Assembly (NCBI RefSeq): GCF_008271805.1
Contig: NZ_VSRY01000057.1
Span: 27,244 to 91,243, forward strand
DNA: 64,000 nucleotides
DNA from: Streptomyces sp. TRM49041
Lineage (GTDB): Bacteria; Actinomycetota; Actinomycetes; Streptomycetales; Streptomycetaceae
Reading direction: 5' to 3'
Each line of letters begins with the position of its first letter. Position 1 is the first letter of the stretch. Positions 7,317 through 20,075 of this stretch are shown here, in pieces. Below the pieces are notes generated by a model. That model was not told the origin of the DNA and ran no database searches. It saw nothing but the letters and a program-made list of their open reading frames with translations. A program made the position numbers and the translations under genes.

Positions 7317-8462
7317 TCAGGGAGTACGGGGCCACAGTCCCGGGTCCGGGGCGAACCTGACGCGCAGCTCGCCGTCGCCGAGAGCAGCCCCGGCGACGGT
7401 ACAGCGGCGCAGCGCGGACGGGAGCGGCGCGACGCGGCGGAACGGGCCGACGGTGAGGACGAGTTCGTCGCCGCGGCGGACGAGGCCCAGGTCCCGTTTG
7501 GCGGCGCCGGGCAGCGGGATGCGCCAGACCAGGACGCCGTCGGTGGCGCGGTGGTCCTCGACGGTCCACTCCGCGGCGGGGGCGGGCGTGCCGGGGCCGG
7601 GGCCGGGGCCGTCGAGGAGGGCCAGGTCGTCGGGGGTGCGCGGGTCGCGGCCGAGGTGGGGCACCTCCCGTACGGAGGGCGCGGCGCCCTCGTACAGCTC
7701 CTTGAGGTGGGTCTGCTGCTGGGCGGCGAGGGCGGCGAGCCAGGGGTCGGGGGAGGTGGTGGGCAGCACCCGGTTGGCGACGACCGGGTCGAGTGCGACG
7801 CGGTGCAGGGCCAGGCCGGCGCGGGCGGTGCGCAGCGCGTCGGCCGCGGCCGGGCCGGGCTCGACGACGAGGCGGACGCTGGTGTCCGGGGTGTCGATCA
7901 GGTCTTGCACGGCGGCCAGCTCGGCGTCCCAGCGGGCGGCGGTGCGGTAGAGCCAGTCGGCGGGCATGGGGACGCCGGCGAGCTGGGCGAGCATGGGGCG
8001 CAGGGCGCGGGCTGCCTGGCGCTCCGGGGGCAGGAGCCGGCGGAGGTAGCGGCGGAGCTGCTCGGGGAGGGCGAGGAGGGCGATGGCGTCGCGCAGCGGG
8101 GGCAGGTCGGCGACGAGGAGGTCCCAGTCGCCCTGCGCGGCGTCCCGGAGGGCCTTGAGGTACGCGAAGCGGTCGCTGCCGGGGAGTTCGGTGAGCTCGT
8201 CCTCCTCCAGGCGGGCGGCGCCGAGGAGTTCGAGGGCCGGGGCGGCGTGGTCCTGGAGGGCGAGGAGTTCCGCGCGGAAGTGGGTGGCGGGGTCGAGTCG
8301 CCGGACCGTGGGCGTCGCCCCGTCGGCCGGGTCCAGGTGGCCGACCGGGTCCGCGGTCAGAAGCAGCACCTTCCGGCCGCGGCGGGCGGCACCCAGGGCT
8401 GTGGCCGCGGCGACGGTGGTTCGGCCGGCTCCGCCGGGGCCGGTGACAAGGAGCGTACGCAT
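7317..8462 (-). CDS. ArsA/GET3-like ATPase domain protein
   Basis: A 381-residue protein with an N-terminal deviant Walker A MRTLLVTGPGGAGRTTVAAA, the arsenite-efflux/GET3 ATPase signature, except that the usual Lys in GKGGVGKT is replaced by Ala-Gly-Arg. A switch-like LLTADPVGHLD and a DLLVADLPPLRD segment follow, and then a C-terminal beta-rich domain (WRIPLPGAAKRDLGLVRRGD) seen in the ArsA HSP20-like tail. Mycobacteria have two such proteins (Rv2184c type) near the SRPBCC gene and fadD, the same order as here. I prefer the ATG just before the P-loop; a GTG 10 codons upstream is possible. The role is unproven; membrane-protein or lipid handling is a guess from neighbours. Confidence 0.85.
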   Translation of the reverse strand: MRTLLVTGPGGAGRTTVAAATALGAARRGRKVLLLTADPVGHLDPADGATPTVRRLDPATHFRAELLALQDHAAPALELLGAARLEEDELTELPGSDRFAYLKALRDAAQGDWDLLVADLPPLRDAIALLALPEQLRRYLRRLLPPERQAARALRPMLAQLAGVPMPADWLYRTAARWDAELAAVQDLIDTPDTSVRLVVEPGPAAADALRTARAGLALHRVALDPVVANRVLPTTSPDPWLAALAAQQQTHLKELYEGAAPSVREVPHLGRDPRTPDDLALLDGPGPGPGTPAPAAEWTVEDHRATDGVLVWRIPLPGAAKRDLGLVRRGDELVLTVGPFRRVAPLPSALRRCTVAGAALGDGELRVRFAPDPGLWPRTP

Positions 8463-8557
8463 GGGATGCACCGTACCGGTGGGCACCGACACCTCTGCCG
8501 GGCGCCGCCTGCCCGGGCCCGGTGCTCAGCGCGCCGGCCGGTCCCGCCCCGGTCGCG

Positions 8558-9007
8558 TCAGGCGAGGGTGGTGGATTCGACGCGCTTCTTGAGGCCGGCC
8601 AGGGCTCGGTCGATGATCACCTTTTCGGCCTTGCGCTTGATCATGCCGAGCATGGGGATCTTGACGTCCACGGTGAGCTGGTAGGTGACCTCGGTGCGGG
8701 TGCCGTCGCCGAGTGGTGTGAGGGTGTAGGAGCCGTCGAGGCCGCGGAGCATCTGGGACTTGACGAGGGTCCAGCTCACCTCGTGCTCGCCGGTCCAGGT
8801 GTACGCCAGGGTGTGGTCGTCCTTGATCGCGCCCGCGTCGAGCAGCAGGCGGACCTGTTCGGCGCGGCCGGAGTCGTCCTTGGCGAGGACCTCGGCCTCC
8901 TTGACCTCGCCCGTCCACTCCGGGTAGCGCGCGAAGTCGGCGATCACTCCCATGACCTCGACCGGTGCCGCCTCGATCGTGATGCTCGAACTGGTGTGTT
9001 CCGCCAT
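8558..9007 (-). CDS. SRPBCC (START-like) family protein
   Basis: A 149-residue single-domain protein of the SRPBCC/polyketide-cyclase fold. It starts MAEHTSSSITIEAAPVEVMG and continues ADFARYPEWTGEVKEAEVL, the usual first helix and strand of this helix-grip fold with its hydrophobic ligand cavity. The family binds lipids or other hydrophobic ligands; no catalytic residue set is evident. GGAGGAG lies 9 bases before the ATG. Mycobacterium has an equivalent gene (Rv2185c) between the ArsA-like ATPase and the acyl-CoA ligase fadD15, so the pairing with the ArsA-like gene downstream is conserved. Lipid binding or transport is inferred from fold and context only. Confidence 0.9.
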   Translation of the reverse strand: MAEHTSSSITIEAAPVEVMGVIADFARYPEWTGEVKEAEVLAKDDSGRAEQVRLLLDAGAIKDDHTLAYTWTGEHEVSWTLVKSQMLRGLDGSYTLTPLGDGTRTEVTYQLTVDVKIPMLGMIKRKAEKVIIDRALAGLKKRVESTTLA

Positions 9008-9066
9008 CGCTGTGGCTCCTCCGGAGGGCTCGATACGTGGGGGAAGGCTATCGCGTGCCCCGTACC

Positions 9067-9843
9067 TCACCATTCCAGGGCCCAGGGCGTCCCGGCCGCC
9101 GCGAAGTGGCCCACGTTCACGCACTCCGTCGCGCCGACCCGCATGCGCCCCGCCAGCGGCTGGTGGACGTGGCCGAAGAGGGCGTAGCGGGGGCGGACCC
9201 GGTGGATGGCGTCGAGCAGGGCGCCGCTGCCCCGCTCGAAGCGGCGGGCCACCGTGTCGTATGTCAGCTCCGGCACGTCCGGTGGGATGTGCGAGCACAG
9301 GACGTCGACCTCGCCGAGCGCCTCGACCTTGGCCGCGTACTCCTCCTCGGGAATCTCGTACGGGGTGCGCATGGGTGAGGGGAGGCCACCGCCCACGAAG
9401 CCGAAGACGAGGCCGCCGATCTCGACACGCTCGCCGTCGAGGACCGTGGTGCCGGGTCGGACGTACTCGGGCCAGAGAGCGGGGACGTCCACGTTGCCGT
9501 AGGTGGCGTACGTGGGCGTCGGGAAGGCGGCGAACAGTTCGGCGTACTGGGTGCGGACGGCCGACTCGATGGCGGTGGCCCGGTCGACGCCCCGCCGGGC
9601 GAGCTCCGCCCAGAGGTCCCGGGCGAAGGCGCGCGCCTCCTCGAAGCGGCGGGCGGTGCGCAGGGCGACGATCCGGTCGGCGTTCCCGACGCCGAACAGG
9701 TCGGGGAAGATGCCGCGGGAGTGGTCCGCGTAGTCGAGGAAGAGCACCAGGTCACCGAGGCAGATCAGGGCGTCGGCGCCATCCCCGGCCTTGGCCAGGT
9801 CCTGGGCGTTCCCGTGCACGTCACTGACCACATGAACTCGCAT
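9067..9843 (-). CDS. calcineurin-like metallophosphoesterase
   Basis: A 258-residue binuclear-metal phosphoesterase. The metal-binding motifs are visible in order: VVSDVHGNAQD (DxH), ALICLGDLVLFLD (GD), TYATYGNVDVP (GN instead of the usual GNHD/E), VLCSHIPPDVPE (H) and YALFGHVHQPL (GHxH). It hydrolyses phosphate mono- or diesters in the cytoplasm; no signal peptide is present. The substrate is not predictable from sequence. It is transcribed away from the acyl-CoA ligase with a 268-bp divergent gap, and it is co-directional with the SRPBCC gene 59 bp downstream. Confidence 0.9.
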   Translation of the reverse strand: MRVHVVSDVHGNAQDLAKAGDGADALICLGDLVLFLDYADHSRGIFPDLFGVGNADRIVALRTARRFEEARAFARDLWAELARRGVDRATAIESAVRTQYAELFAAFPTPTYATYGNVDVPALWPEYVRPGTTVLDGERVEIGGLVFGFVGGGLPSPMRTPYEIPEEEYAAKVEALGEVDVLCSHIPPDVPELTYDTVARRFERGSGALLDAIHRVRPRYALFGHVHQPLAGRMRVGATECVNVGHFAAAGTPWALEW

Positions 9844-10111
9844 GCCTCCCCACCTTACGGCCCGTCGCGGGGGGTTGGACCTGCGGTTACTTTCTAGTCG
9901 CGACACGAGTGGACTACTGTGCGCGAAGCAGTGCAAATGATGTGTGACGCAGAGAACATCTGGCCAGGACCCCCTATCGGGAACGGGTACTGGTGGGTAA
10001 CGTCCGGGCAGTCCAGTCGTACTCACCCCACTGGGTACGTGCCCGTATTGGACCGCAAACCGGCGCATCACACAGAGCCGTGGCGTCGGCGCCCGATGAG
10101 GAGCAGCAGTC

Positions 10112-14746
<4,635 letters not shown>

Positions 14747-14839
14747 CGTGGCCGACAGTACCGAACGGCCCGGCGGCACCGCTCGCGCACCCGTACCGCC
14801 CCAAAGTCGCATATCACCACGAAACCGGACGAGGTACCG

Positions 14840-16105
14840 ATGACGAACACGAGCGGATCAAGGCTGCCGCTGGTCGCCTTCTGGCTGCTCAGCAGGGCTG
14901 TCCTCCTGCTCTACACCTTCAGGGTCGTCTTCGTGCCCGGACCGGACGTCACCACCGACGTGTCGGTGATCTACCACAACTGGTACGAGGTGCTGAGCGG
15001 CGGAACGTATCCGCTGGACGACGTCACCTGGCAGTACCCGCCGGCCGCCGCCTTCGCGATCCTCTCGCCCGGGCTGCTGCCGTTCCTGGAGTACGCGCAC
15101 GCGTTCTTCGTCCTCGCGCTGGTCTGCGACGCGGCCGTGTTCGGTCTGCTGATGTACACGGGCGGGCGGCCCGGCAAGAGCTACGCGGGCGCCTGGGTGT
15201 GGCTCGCGGGCATCCCGCTGCTCGGCCCCACGGCGTACTCCCGCTACGACATCATGGTCACCGCCGTCGCCGTCACCGCGCTGCTCGCCGGTGTCCGCAA
15301 CCCGCGCACGATGGGCGTCCTGACCGGCGTCGGCGCCCTGCTGAAGGTGTGGCCGGCGCTGCTGCTCGTGGGCACAATGCGCGGCCGGGTCACCCTCCGC
15401 TCATGGGCGGCCGCGGCCGCGTCGGGCGCCGCGGTGCTGGTGGCGTGTGTCCTCGCGGCACCGGGCGCGCTGGCGTTCCTGACCTTCCAGCGGGACCGGG
15501 GCACCGAGGTGGAGTCGCTGGGCTCGCTGGTCTTCCACGTGGCGCGGTACTTCGGCGCCTGGGACGGCGAGGTGCGGCTGAACTACGGGTCGGTGGAGTT
15601 CCTCGGCCCGTATGTGCCGCTGGTCAGCCAGGTGGCGCTGGCGCTGACGGTGCTGGCGTTCGGCTGGCTGCTGCTGTGGCGGGTGCGGGCACGGGAGTTC
15701 GCCACGACGACGCTGTGCGACTCGGCGTTCGTGGCGGTGCTGCTCTTCACGACGACGAGCCGGGTGATCAGCCCCCAGTACATGCTGTGGCTGGTGGGCC
15801 TCGCGGCGGTGTGCCTGGTGTGGCGGCGCAGCCGGATGCGGGTCGCGGCGACCCTGGTGCTGGTGGCGACGGGGGTGACGCTGCTGGAGTTCCCGATCTG
15901 GTTCTCGCACGTGGTGACCAGCGACGGGCTCGGCCTGACCCTGCTGTTCGTACGCAACGGGCTGCTGGTCGCGGCGTCGTTGGTGGCGGCCCGGGAGCTG
16001 TGGCGGCAGACGGTCACCGAGCCGCGGCTGCGTGCCGCGGGCGGGGCGGGTACGCAGATGCCGGCGCAGGCCGGTCAGCGGGACGGGGAGCTGCTCAACT
16101 CCTGA
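14840..16105 (+). CDS. GT87-like polytopic mannosyltransferase
   Basis: A 421-residue integral membrane protein with about ten hydrophobic segments. A first helix ends LLLYTFRVVFVPGPDVTTD; the conserved loop then reads YPLDDVTWQYPPAAAFAILS. The DxxWQYPP pattern is shared with GT87-type polyprenol-phosphate-mannose-dependent mannosyltransferases. YSRYDIMVTAVAVTALL, carrying the RYD motif, and LLKVWPALLLVGTMRGR are further family-typical stretches. Such enzymes add mannose to lipoglycans outside the membrane; Mycobacterium Rv2181 is the positional equivalent. The gene diverges from the pimB'-like gene, and ACGAGG precedes its ATG by 5 bases. Its last 31 bases overlap the convergent lipoprotein gene. 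Donor and acceptor are inferred. Confidence 0.87.
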   Translation: MTNTSGSRLPLVAFWLLSRAVLLLYTFRVVFVPGPDVTTDVSVIYHNWYEVLSGGTYPLDDVTWQYPPAAAFAILSPGLLPFLEYAHAFFVLALVCDAAVFGLLMYTGGRPGKSYAGAWVWLAGIPLLGPTAYSRYDIMVTAVAVTALLAGVRNPRTMGVLTGVGALLKVWPALLLVGTMRGRVTLRSWAAAAASGAAVLVACVLAAPGALAFLTFQRDRGTEVESLGSLVFHVARYFGAWDGEVRLNYGSVEFLGPYVPLVSQVALALTVLAFGWLLLWRVRAREFATTTLCDSAFVAVLLFTTTSRVISPQYMLWLVGLAAVCLVWRRSRMRVAATLVLVATGVTLLEFPIWFSHVVTSDGLGLTLLFVRNGLLVAASLVAARELWRQTVTEPRLRAAGGAGTQMPAQAGQRDGELLNS

Positions 16106-17355
16106 CGGAGGTGCTCGCGCCAGTCTCGGGTGAAGTCGTCGGGCGTGGTGGAGAGCACGTCCCGGAACGCCCGTTGCGCGCCGGACACGCCGACCGCCCG
16201 GTAGAAGGCGATCAGCTTGTCCTCGCCCCACCGCCGGGCGATCAGCTCGCAGGCGAGCCAAGCGCCCTCGTACGCGCGCGCCACGGTGCCGGCGTCGCCG
16301 CCGAACGTGAAGTCGGCGTCGCGCGGGAGTGCGGCCGGCGGCTCGCCCGCGCGCACGGCCCGCCCCAGCTCGGGCGCGCCCTCGGCGGCCGTGCGGCCCG
16401 TGCCCCGGTACGCCACCCGGTCGGCGAACCCCTCGGAGAGCCACAGGGGCGTGGCCACGGAGGTGTGGGCCCGGGTGGCCACGTGGACGATCTCGTGGGC
16501 GAGGACGAAGCGCTGCCCGAAGTCGCCGAGGGTCCGGTACGCCTCCGGGTTGACGACGACCCGGTCGGCGGGGGTTCCGGCCGCTCCCCCGGCCTGGCCC
16601 TCGGCCGACGTGCCGGTTCCCTCTCCGGCGCTCACCCCGGCGCGATCATCGGCGCGGTCACCGGCGCGGTCACCGGCCCCTCCTCCGACGCGCCCCGTGG
16701 TCACCGCGGCGATGCCCCGGTAGGAGGCGGCCGGCTCCCCGAGCAGCGCGCTCATGCCCTCCAGCGACGGGGGCACCAGCACCACGGCCCGCCCGGCCCA
16801 CGGCTCCGGCCACGCCTCCGCGACGGCCGGCACCGCCCGGTCGGCCACGGCGGCGACGTCCCGGAGCCACGCGGGGTCGTGGCCGACGCCGAGGACGAGG
16901 CTGCGTGCTCCCCGAACGACCTCCACCCGCCCCTGCTCCCAGATCCGGGGTGCCGCCCCGGCGGCGGCCCGGTCACCGGTCACCCGCCACGTCCCGTCCC
17001 GCCGGGCCAGGTCCAGCACCCGCTCCCCGGTGACGGCGCCGGAGTCGTACCCGTCGATGGTGTACCCGACCTCGGCCCGCACGCTGGCCCGGGCGCCCTC
17101 CCGCTGTGTGGCGAGGACGCGGTACGACCAGGAGCCGAGCGGCACGTCGCGCAGGTTGCCGAACTCCTTCGCGGCGGGGTCGTCCTCCGGCACGTCCTGG
17201 GCGAGCACGGCGGCGGCCCGTCGGTCCAGCGCGTCCTGGATCCCCCGGTCCACCGTGGGTGCGGGGCCCGCGCCCACGCATCCGGCGAGCAGCCCGAGCA
17301 CTGCCAGAGCGCCCAGGCCGTGCCGTACCCGCCTCGCCGCTCCACGTCCCAGCAT
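16075..17355 (-). CDS. putative gluzincin-type metalloprotease lipoprotein
   Basis: A 426-residue predicted lipoprotein: a basic N-terminus, a hydrophobic stretch and lipobox LGLLAGC at about residues 20-26. The C-terminal half carries HEIVH at residues 287-291 and a downstream Glu at about 308 in WLSEGFADRVAY; this HExxH-(16)-E arrangement is a zinc site of gluzincin peptidases. A low-complexity insertion of Gly, Ala, Asp and Arg repeats (about residues 222-262) interrupts the region before the zinc site. The ATG at the end of a GTG-GTG-ATG string is used as start. It is anchored outside the membrane next to two cell-wall hydrolases, so a role in envelope protein turnover is possible but unproven. 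Confidence 0.8.
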   Translation of the reverse strand: MLGRGAARRVRHGLGALAVLGLLAGCVGAGPAPTVDRGIQDALDRRAAAVLAQDVPEDDPAAKEFGNLRDVPLGSWSYRVLATQREGARASVRAEVGYTIDGYDSGAVTGERVLDLARRDGTWRVTGDRAAAGAAPRIWEQGRVEVVRGARSLVLGVGHDPAWLRDVAAVADRAVPAVAEAWPEPWAGRAVVLVPPSLEGMSALLGEPAASYRGIAAVTTGRVGGGAGDRAGDRADDRAGVSAGEGTGTSAEGQAGGAAGTPADRVVVNPEAYRTLGDFGQRFVLAHEIVHVATRAHTSVATPLWLSEGFADRVAYRGTGRTAAEGAPELGRAVRAGEPPAALPRDADFTFGGDAGTVARAYEGAWLACELIARRWGEDKLIAFYRAVGVSGAQRAFRDVLSTTPDDFTRDWREHLRQELSSSPSR

Positions 17356-17456
17356 CACCACGCCACGATCGTAGGCGCACGGGAGCCGGAGCCGCGGCCC
17401 GTACGTTTGTGCCCGCCCTCCCCCGGTGGAAGGTCCGCCCGCGGCTGTATCCGGCC

Positions 17457-18488
17457 TCAGACGCGTGTGACCGCCGAGATGGGCATCATGCCGACCGGGT
17501 CGTAGCGGACCGCGGCGCCCGGGTACGGCGCGTGGACGACCTGGCCGTTGCCCATGTACATGGCCACGTGGCTCGCGTCCGAGCGGTAGGTGACGAGGTC
17601 ACCGGGGCGGGCCTCGGACAGGGAGACATGACGGCCCGCGTTGCGCTGGCCCTGGGAGGTGCGGGGAAGCCCTACGCCCGCCTGGGCGTAGGACCACTGC
17701 ATGAGCCCCGAGCAGTCGAAGCTGTTGGGCCCGTTCGCACCCCACACGTAGGGCCTGCCGACCGCCGAGCGGGCCGCCTGGACGGCGATGGCCGCCCGGG
17801 ACGACGCGGCCTCGCCGGACACCGGCGGCAGGGAGCCGCCGTCGCGGCCGGAGCGGGAGGCGCGGTCGAGGGCGTCGCGCTCCTCGGACGGCAGGGAGTT
17901 CAGCAGGGCCCGCGCCTCGGCGAGCTTCTTCTCGACGGCACGCTTGTGGCGGAGTACCTCGGCCCGGCTGCGTTCGAGCTCGGCGAGGGTGCGCGTGGCC
18001 TCGGCGCGCTCCTGGTTCAGCCGGCGCTGGGCCCGGCGGAGTTCGGCGAGGGCGCCGGCCTGCCGTTCGCTGATCCGGTCGAGTGCGGCGGCCTTGTCGA
18101 GGTACGTGTCGGGGTCCTCGGACAGCAGCAGCGCCAGCGACGGGTCGATGCCGCCCGACCGGTACTGCGCGCCGGCCACCGAGGCGAGCGCGCCGCGCAT
18201 GCGGTTGATGCGCTCCTGGCCGCGCGCCACGCTGTCCTGGGCCGTGGCGACCTCCTCGCGCAGCCGGTCGGTGCGCTCGTCGGCCTTGTTGAAGCCCTCC
18301 GTCGCCTTCTCCGCCTCGGCGTAGAGACGGTCGACATGGGCGCGGGCGGTCTCGGCGGGGCCGGCCGGGTCGGCGCTCACCGGGGTGGCACCGAAGGCTG
18401 CCGCCGCCGTGGCCGCCGCGGCGGACAGAACGGTGACCTTGGCGCTCCGGTTGAGGCCCGGGTGTGAGGGACGGCGATGGGACGCCAC
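17457..18488 (-). CDS. NlpC/P60 cell-wall endopeptidase with coiled coil (paralog 1)
   Basis: A 343-residue secreted hydrolase. It has a signal peptide (about residues 1-40, ending SVSADPAGP-like), a long coiled coil (about 42-220) rich in Glu, Arg and Leu, and a C-terminal NlpC/P60 domain. The catalytic Cys is in SFDCSGLMQWSYAQAG, the His in SDASHVAMYMGNG and the polar third residue in QVVHAPYPG. The family cuts D-Glu-diaminopimelate bonds in peptidoglycan stems. The GTG start is chosen by alignment with the paralog upstream (both begin with ASHRRP) and by GAAGGGAG 9 bases before it. Mycobacterial RipA-type genes stand at the same locus. The two copies are about 40% alike by eye. Confidence 0.93.
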   Translation of the reverse strand: MASHRRPSHPGLNRSAKVTVLSAAAATAAAAFGATPVSADPAGPAETARAHVDRLYAEAEKATEGFNKADERTDRLREEVATAQDSVARGQERINRMRGALASVAGAQYRSGGIDPSLALLLSEDPDTYLDKAAALDRISERQAGALAELRRAQRRLNQERAEATRTLAELERSRAEVLRHKRAVEKKLAEARALLNSLPSEERDALDRASRSGRDGGSLPPVSGEAASSRAAIAVQAARSAVGRPYVWGANGPNSFDCSGLMQWSYAQAGVGLPRTSQGQRNAGRHVSLSEARPGDLVTYRSDASHVAMYMGNGQVVHAPYPGAAVRYDPVGMMPISAVTRV

Positions 18489-18593
18489 GGACCGCGCTCC
18501 CTTCAGCTGTGCAAAGACTGCGGGCTGTTGCGCGGCCGACAGTAGCCGGGTGATCACGGCCCGGCCAAAGACCTCAGGATGCGCACAAAGGGA

Positions 18594-18628
18594 CGCCCCG
18601 CCGGGAAACACAGGTCACCAGCGGGGCG
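18594..18628 (-). terminator. possible hairpin terminator between the NlpC/P60 paralogs
   Basis: CGCCCCGC and GCGGGGCG form an 8-bp inverted repeat with a 19-base loop downstream of the second NlpC/P60 gene. The long loop makes this a weak call. Confidence 0.35.
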
Positions 18629-18726
18629 GAGCGTCAGCTTCGGGGCGGGGAAATCCCCCGAACGGGCGGGCACGGCGGGCGGTTCGGCGGTCTGCCCGGC
18701 GTGCCGCGTATATCAGATGCCCGGGC

Positions 18727-19752
18727 TCAGATCCGGACGCCGAACTGGAACGTGCCCAGGTAGTTCATCGACTCGTACCGGACGACGGTGCCGGGCTTCG
18801 GCGCGTGCAGCACCGTGTTGTTGCCCGCGTACAGGCCGACGTGCGAGAGATTGTTGAAGAAGACGAGGTCGCCCGGCTTGAGCTGGCTGCGCCCGATCCT
18901 CACACCGTCGTTCTGCTGGGTGTACGTGGTGCGGGAGATGCTCACACCCGCCTGGCGGTAGGCCCACTGCGTCAGGCCGGAGCAGTCGTACGAGTTGGGG
19001 CCCTCGGCGCCGGACACGTACGGCTTGCCGACCTGTGTGGCGGCGGCGTTGAGCGCGGCGCCGCCGCGCTGCGAGGCGGGGACCTCGTTACCGAGGTTCA
19101 CACGCTCGCCGGCGGCGCGGCTGGCGCGCTGCTCCTCCTCCTGCATCTTCCGCCGTTCCTCGGCGGTGAGCGTGTTGAGGAGCTTCTGCGCCTCGGCGAG
19201 CTTGGTCTGGAACTTCTTCTTCTTCTCGCCGAGCGTCTTGCGGATGTCCTCCAGGTCGCCGAGCTTCGCCGTGGCCTCGGCGCGCTGCTGGGCGAGGGTG
19301 CGCTGCTTGGCCTGGATGGTGGTGAGCGCCTCCGCCTGCTTGGCGGAGAGCTGGTCGACGGCGGACGCCTTGTCGAGGTAGTTGTCCGGGTCGGAGGAGA
19401 GGAAGAGCTGCAGCGAGGGGTCCATGCCGCCGTTGCGGTACTGGGCGCTGGCGACCGAACCGATGCCGTCGCGGAGGGCGTTGAGCTCCTCCTGGCCGCG
19501 GGCGACCTGGTCCTGGAGGGCGCTGATCTCCTTCTGGAGCTTCTCGCGGCGCTCGTCGGCCAGATTGAACTGCTCCGTGGCCTCCTCGGCCTCGTGGTGG
19601 AGCTTGTCGACCTTCTCCTTCACCTGCTCCTTGGTCGGCTGCGGCGCGGCCGAAGCGCTCTGGGAGGTAAGGGCGACGGCAGCGGCGGCGGTCGCGGTGA
19701 GCACGGTCACACGGGCGCGGCTCGGCTGCTTGGGTCGACGGTGGGACGCCAC
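18727..19752 (-). CDS. NlpC/P60 cell-wall endopeptidase with coiled coil (paralog 2)
   Basis: A 341-residue secreted peptidoglycan hydrolase with the same plan as its downstream paralog: signal peptide (cleavage near QSASAAPQP), coiled coil (about residues 40-215; KEKVDKLHHEAEEATEQFNL) and NlpC/P60 domain with Cys in SYDCSGLTQWAYRQAG, His in LSHVGLYAGNN and the third site in TVLHAPKPG. YSGAEGPNS replaces the more usual YVWGANGPNS at the domain start (Ser-Gly for Trp-Gly). The GTG start has AAGGAG upstream. A candidate promoter and a 165-base structured leader precede it. It should act outside the membrane in cell-wall remodelling during growth or spore outgrowth; exact timing is not visible. 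Confidence 0.94.
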   Translation of the reverse strand: MASHRRPKQPSRARVTVLTATAAAAVALTSQSASAAPQPTKEQVKEKVDKLHHEAEEATEQFNLADERREKLQKEISALQDQVARGQEELNALRDGIGSVASAQYRNGGMDPSLQLFLSSDPDNYLDKASAVDQLSAKQAEALTTIQAKQRTLAQQRAEATAKLGDLEDIRKTLGEKKKKFQTKLAEAQKLLNTLTAEERRKMQEEEQRASRAAGERVNLGNEVPASQRGGAALNAAATQVGKPYVSGAEGPNSYDCSGLTQWAYRQAGVSISRTTYTQQNDGVRIGRSQLKPGDLVFFNNLSHVGLYAGNNTVLHAPKPGTVVRYESMNYLGTFQFGVRI

Positions 19753-19918
19753 GGAGGCGAGCTCCTTCTTCCTCGAAGCCGCCTGCCGGGCCGACGGTCA
19801 ACTGCCCCGGCTCCGTGCATCGCGTCCGGACATCCCCGCGAAGCACGTCCGAACTGCACGATTCAGGCGGTGCCTTCGCTGTCACCCCGGATGGGCGATC
19901 AACCGCGCGAAGGTTCGA
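19753..19918 (-). other. long structured 5' leader of NlpC/P60 paralog 2
   Basis: Read on the minus strand from the predicted transcription start, the leader can form three successive hairpins: CCTTCGC with GCGAAGG; a nested pair CGTGCA/TGCACG enclosing TTCGGAC/GTCCGGA; and GCCGGG with CCCGGC. The last ends about 30 bases before the ribosome-binding site. The tail GGCAGGCGGC followed by a purine-rich stretch recalls the 3' end of actinobacterial c-di-AMP (ydaO) riboswitches, but the conserved core strings of that class are not found. The rest of the gap up to 20075 shows no gene. Confidence 0.45.
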
Positions 19919-19924
19919 GCCCAG

Positions 19925-19954
19925 ACCCTAGTGACCAAGTTGTGATCAGTTCAA
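19925..19954 (-). promoter_or_regulatory. candidate vegetative promoter of NlpC/P60 paralog 2
   Basis: On the minus strand TTGAAC and TAGGGT are separated by 18 bases, close to the Streptomyces HrdB consensus. Predicted start about 7 bases further, near 19917. Confidence 0.6.
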
Positions 19955-20075
19955 ATCCTCATAGGAAAAATCTCGCCCGGCAGGCACTTTCTTTACTTCC
20001 GCCCCACACTGTGTCATGGGAAGTTGACGGTACGTTCCACGGCCGCACCACCAAACCGGGCATCCCGCCCAGGAG

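Noticed and set aside
19753..19918. c-di-AMP (ydaO) riboswitch call
   Set aside because: Only the 3' tail resembles the class; the conserved core strings of actinobacterial ydaO elements are missing, so it is listed only as a structured leader.
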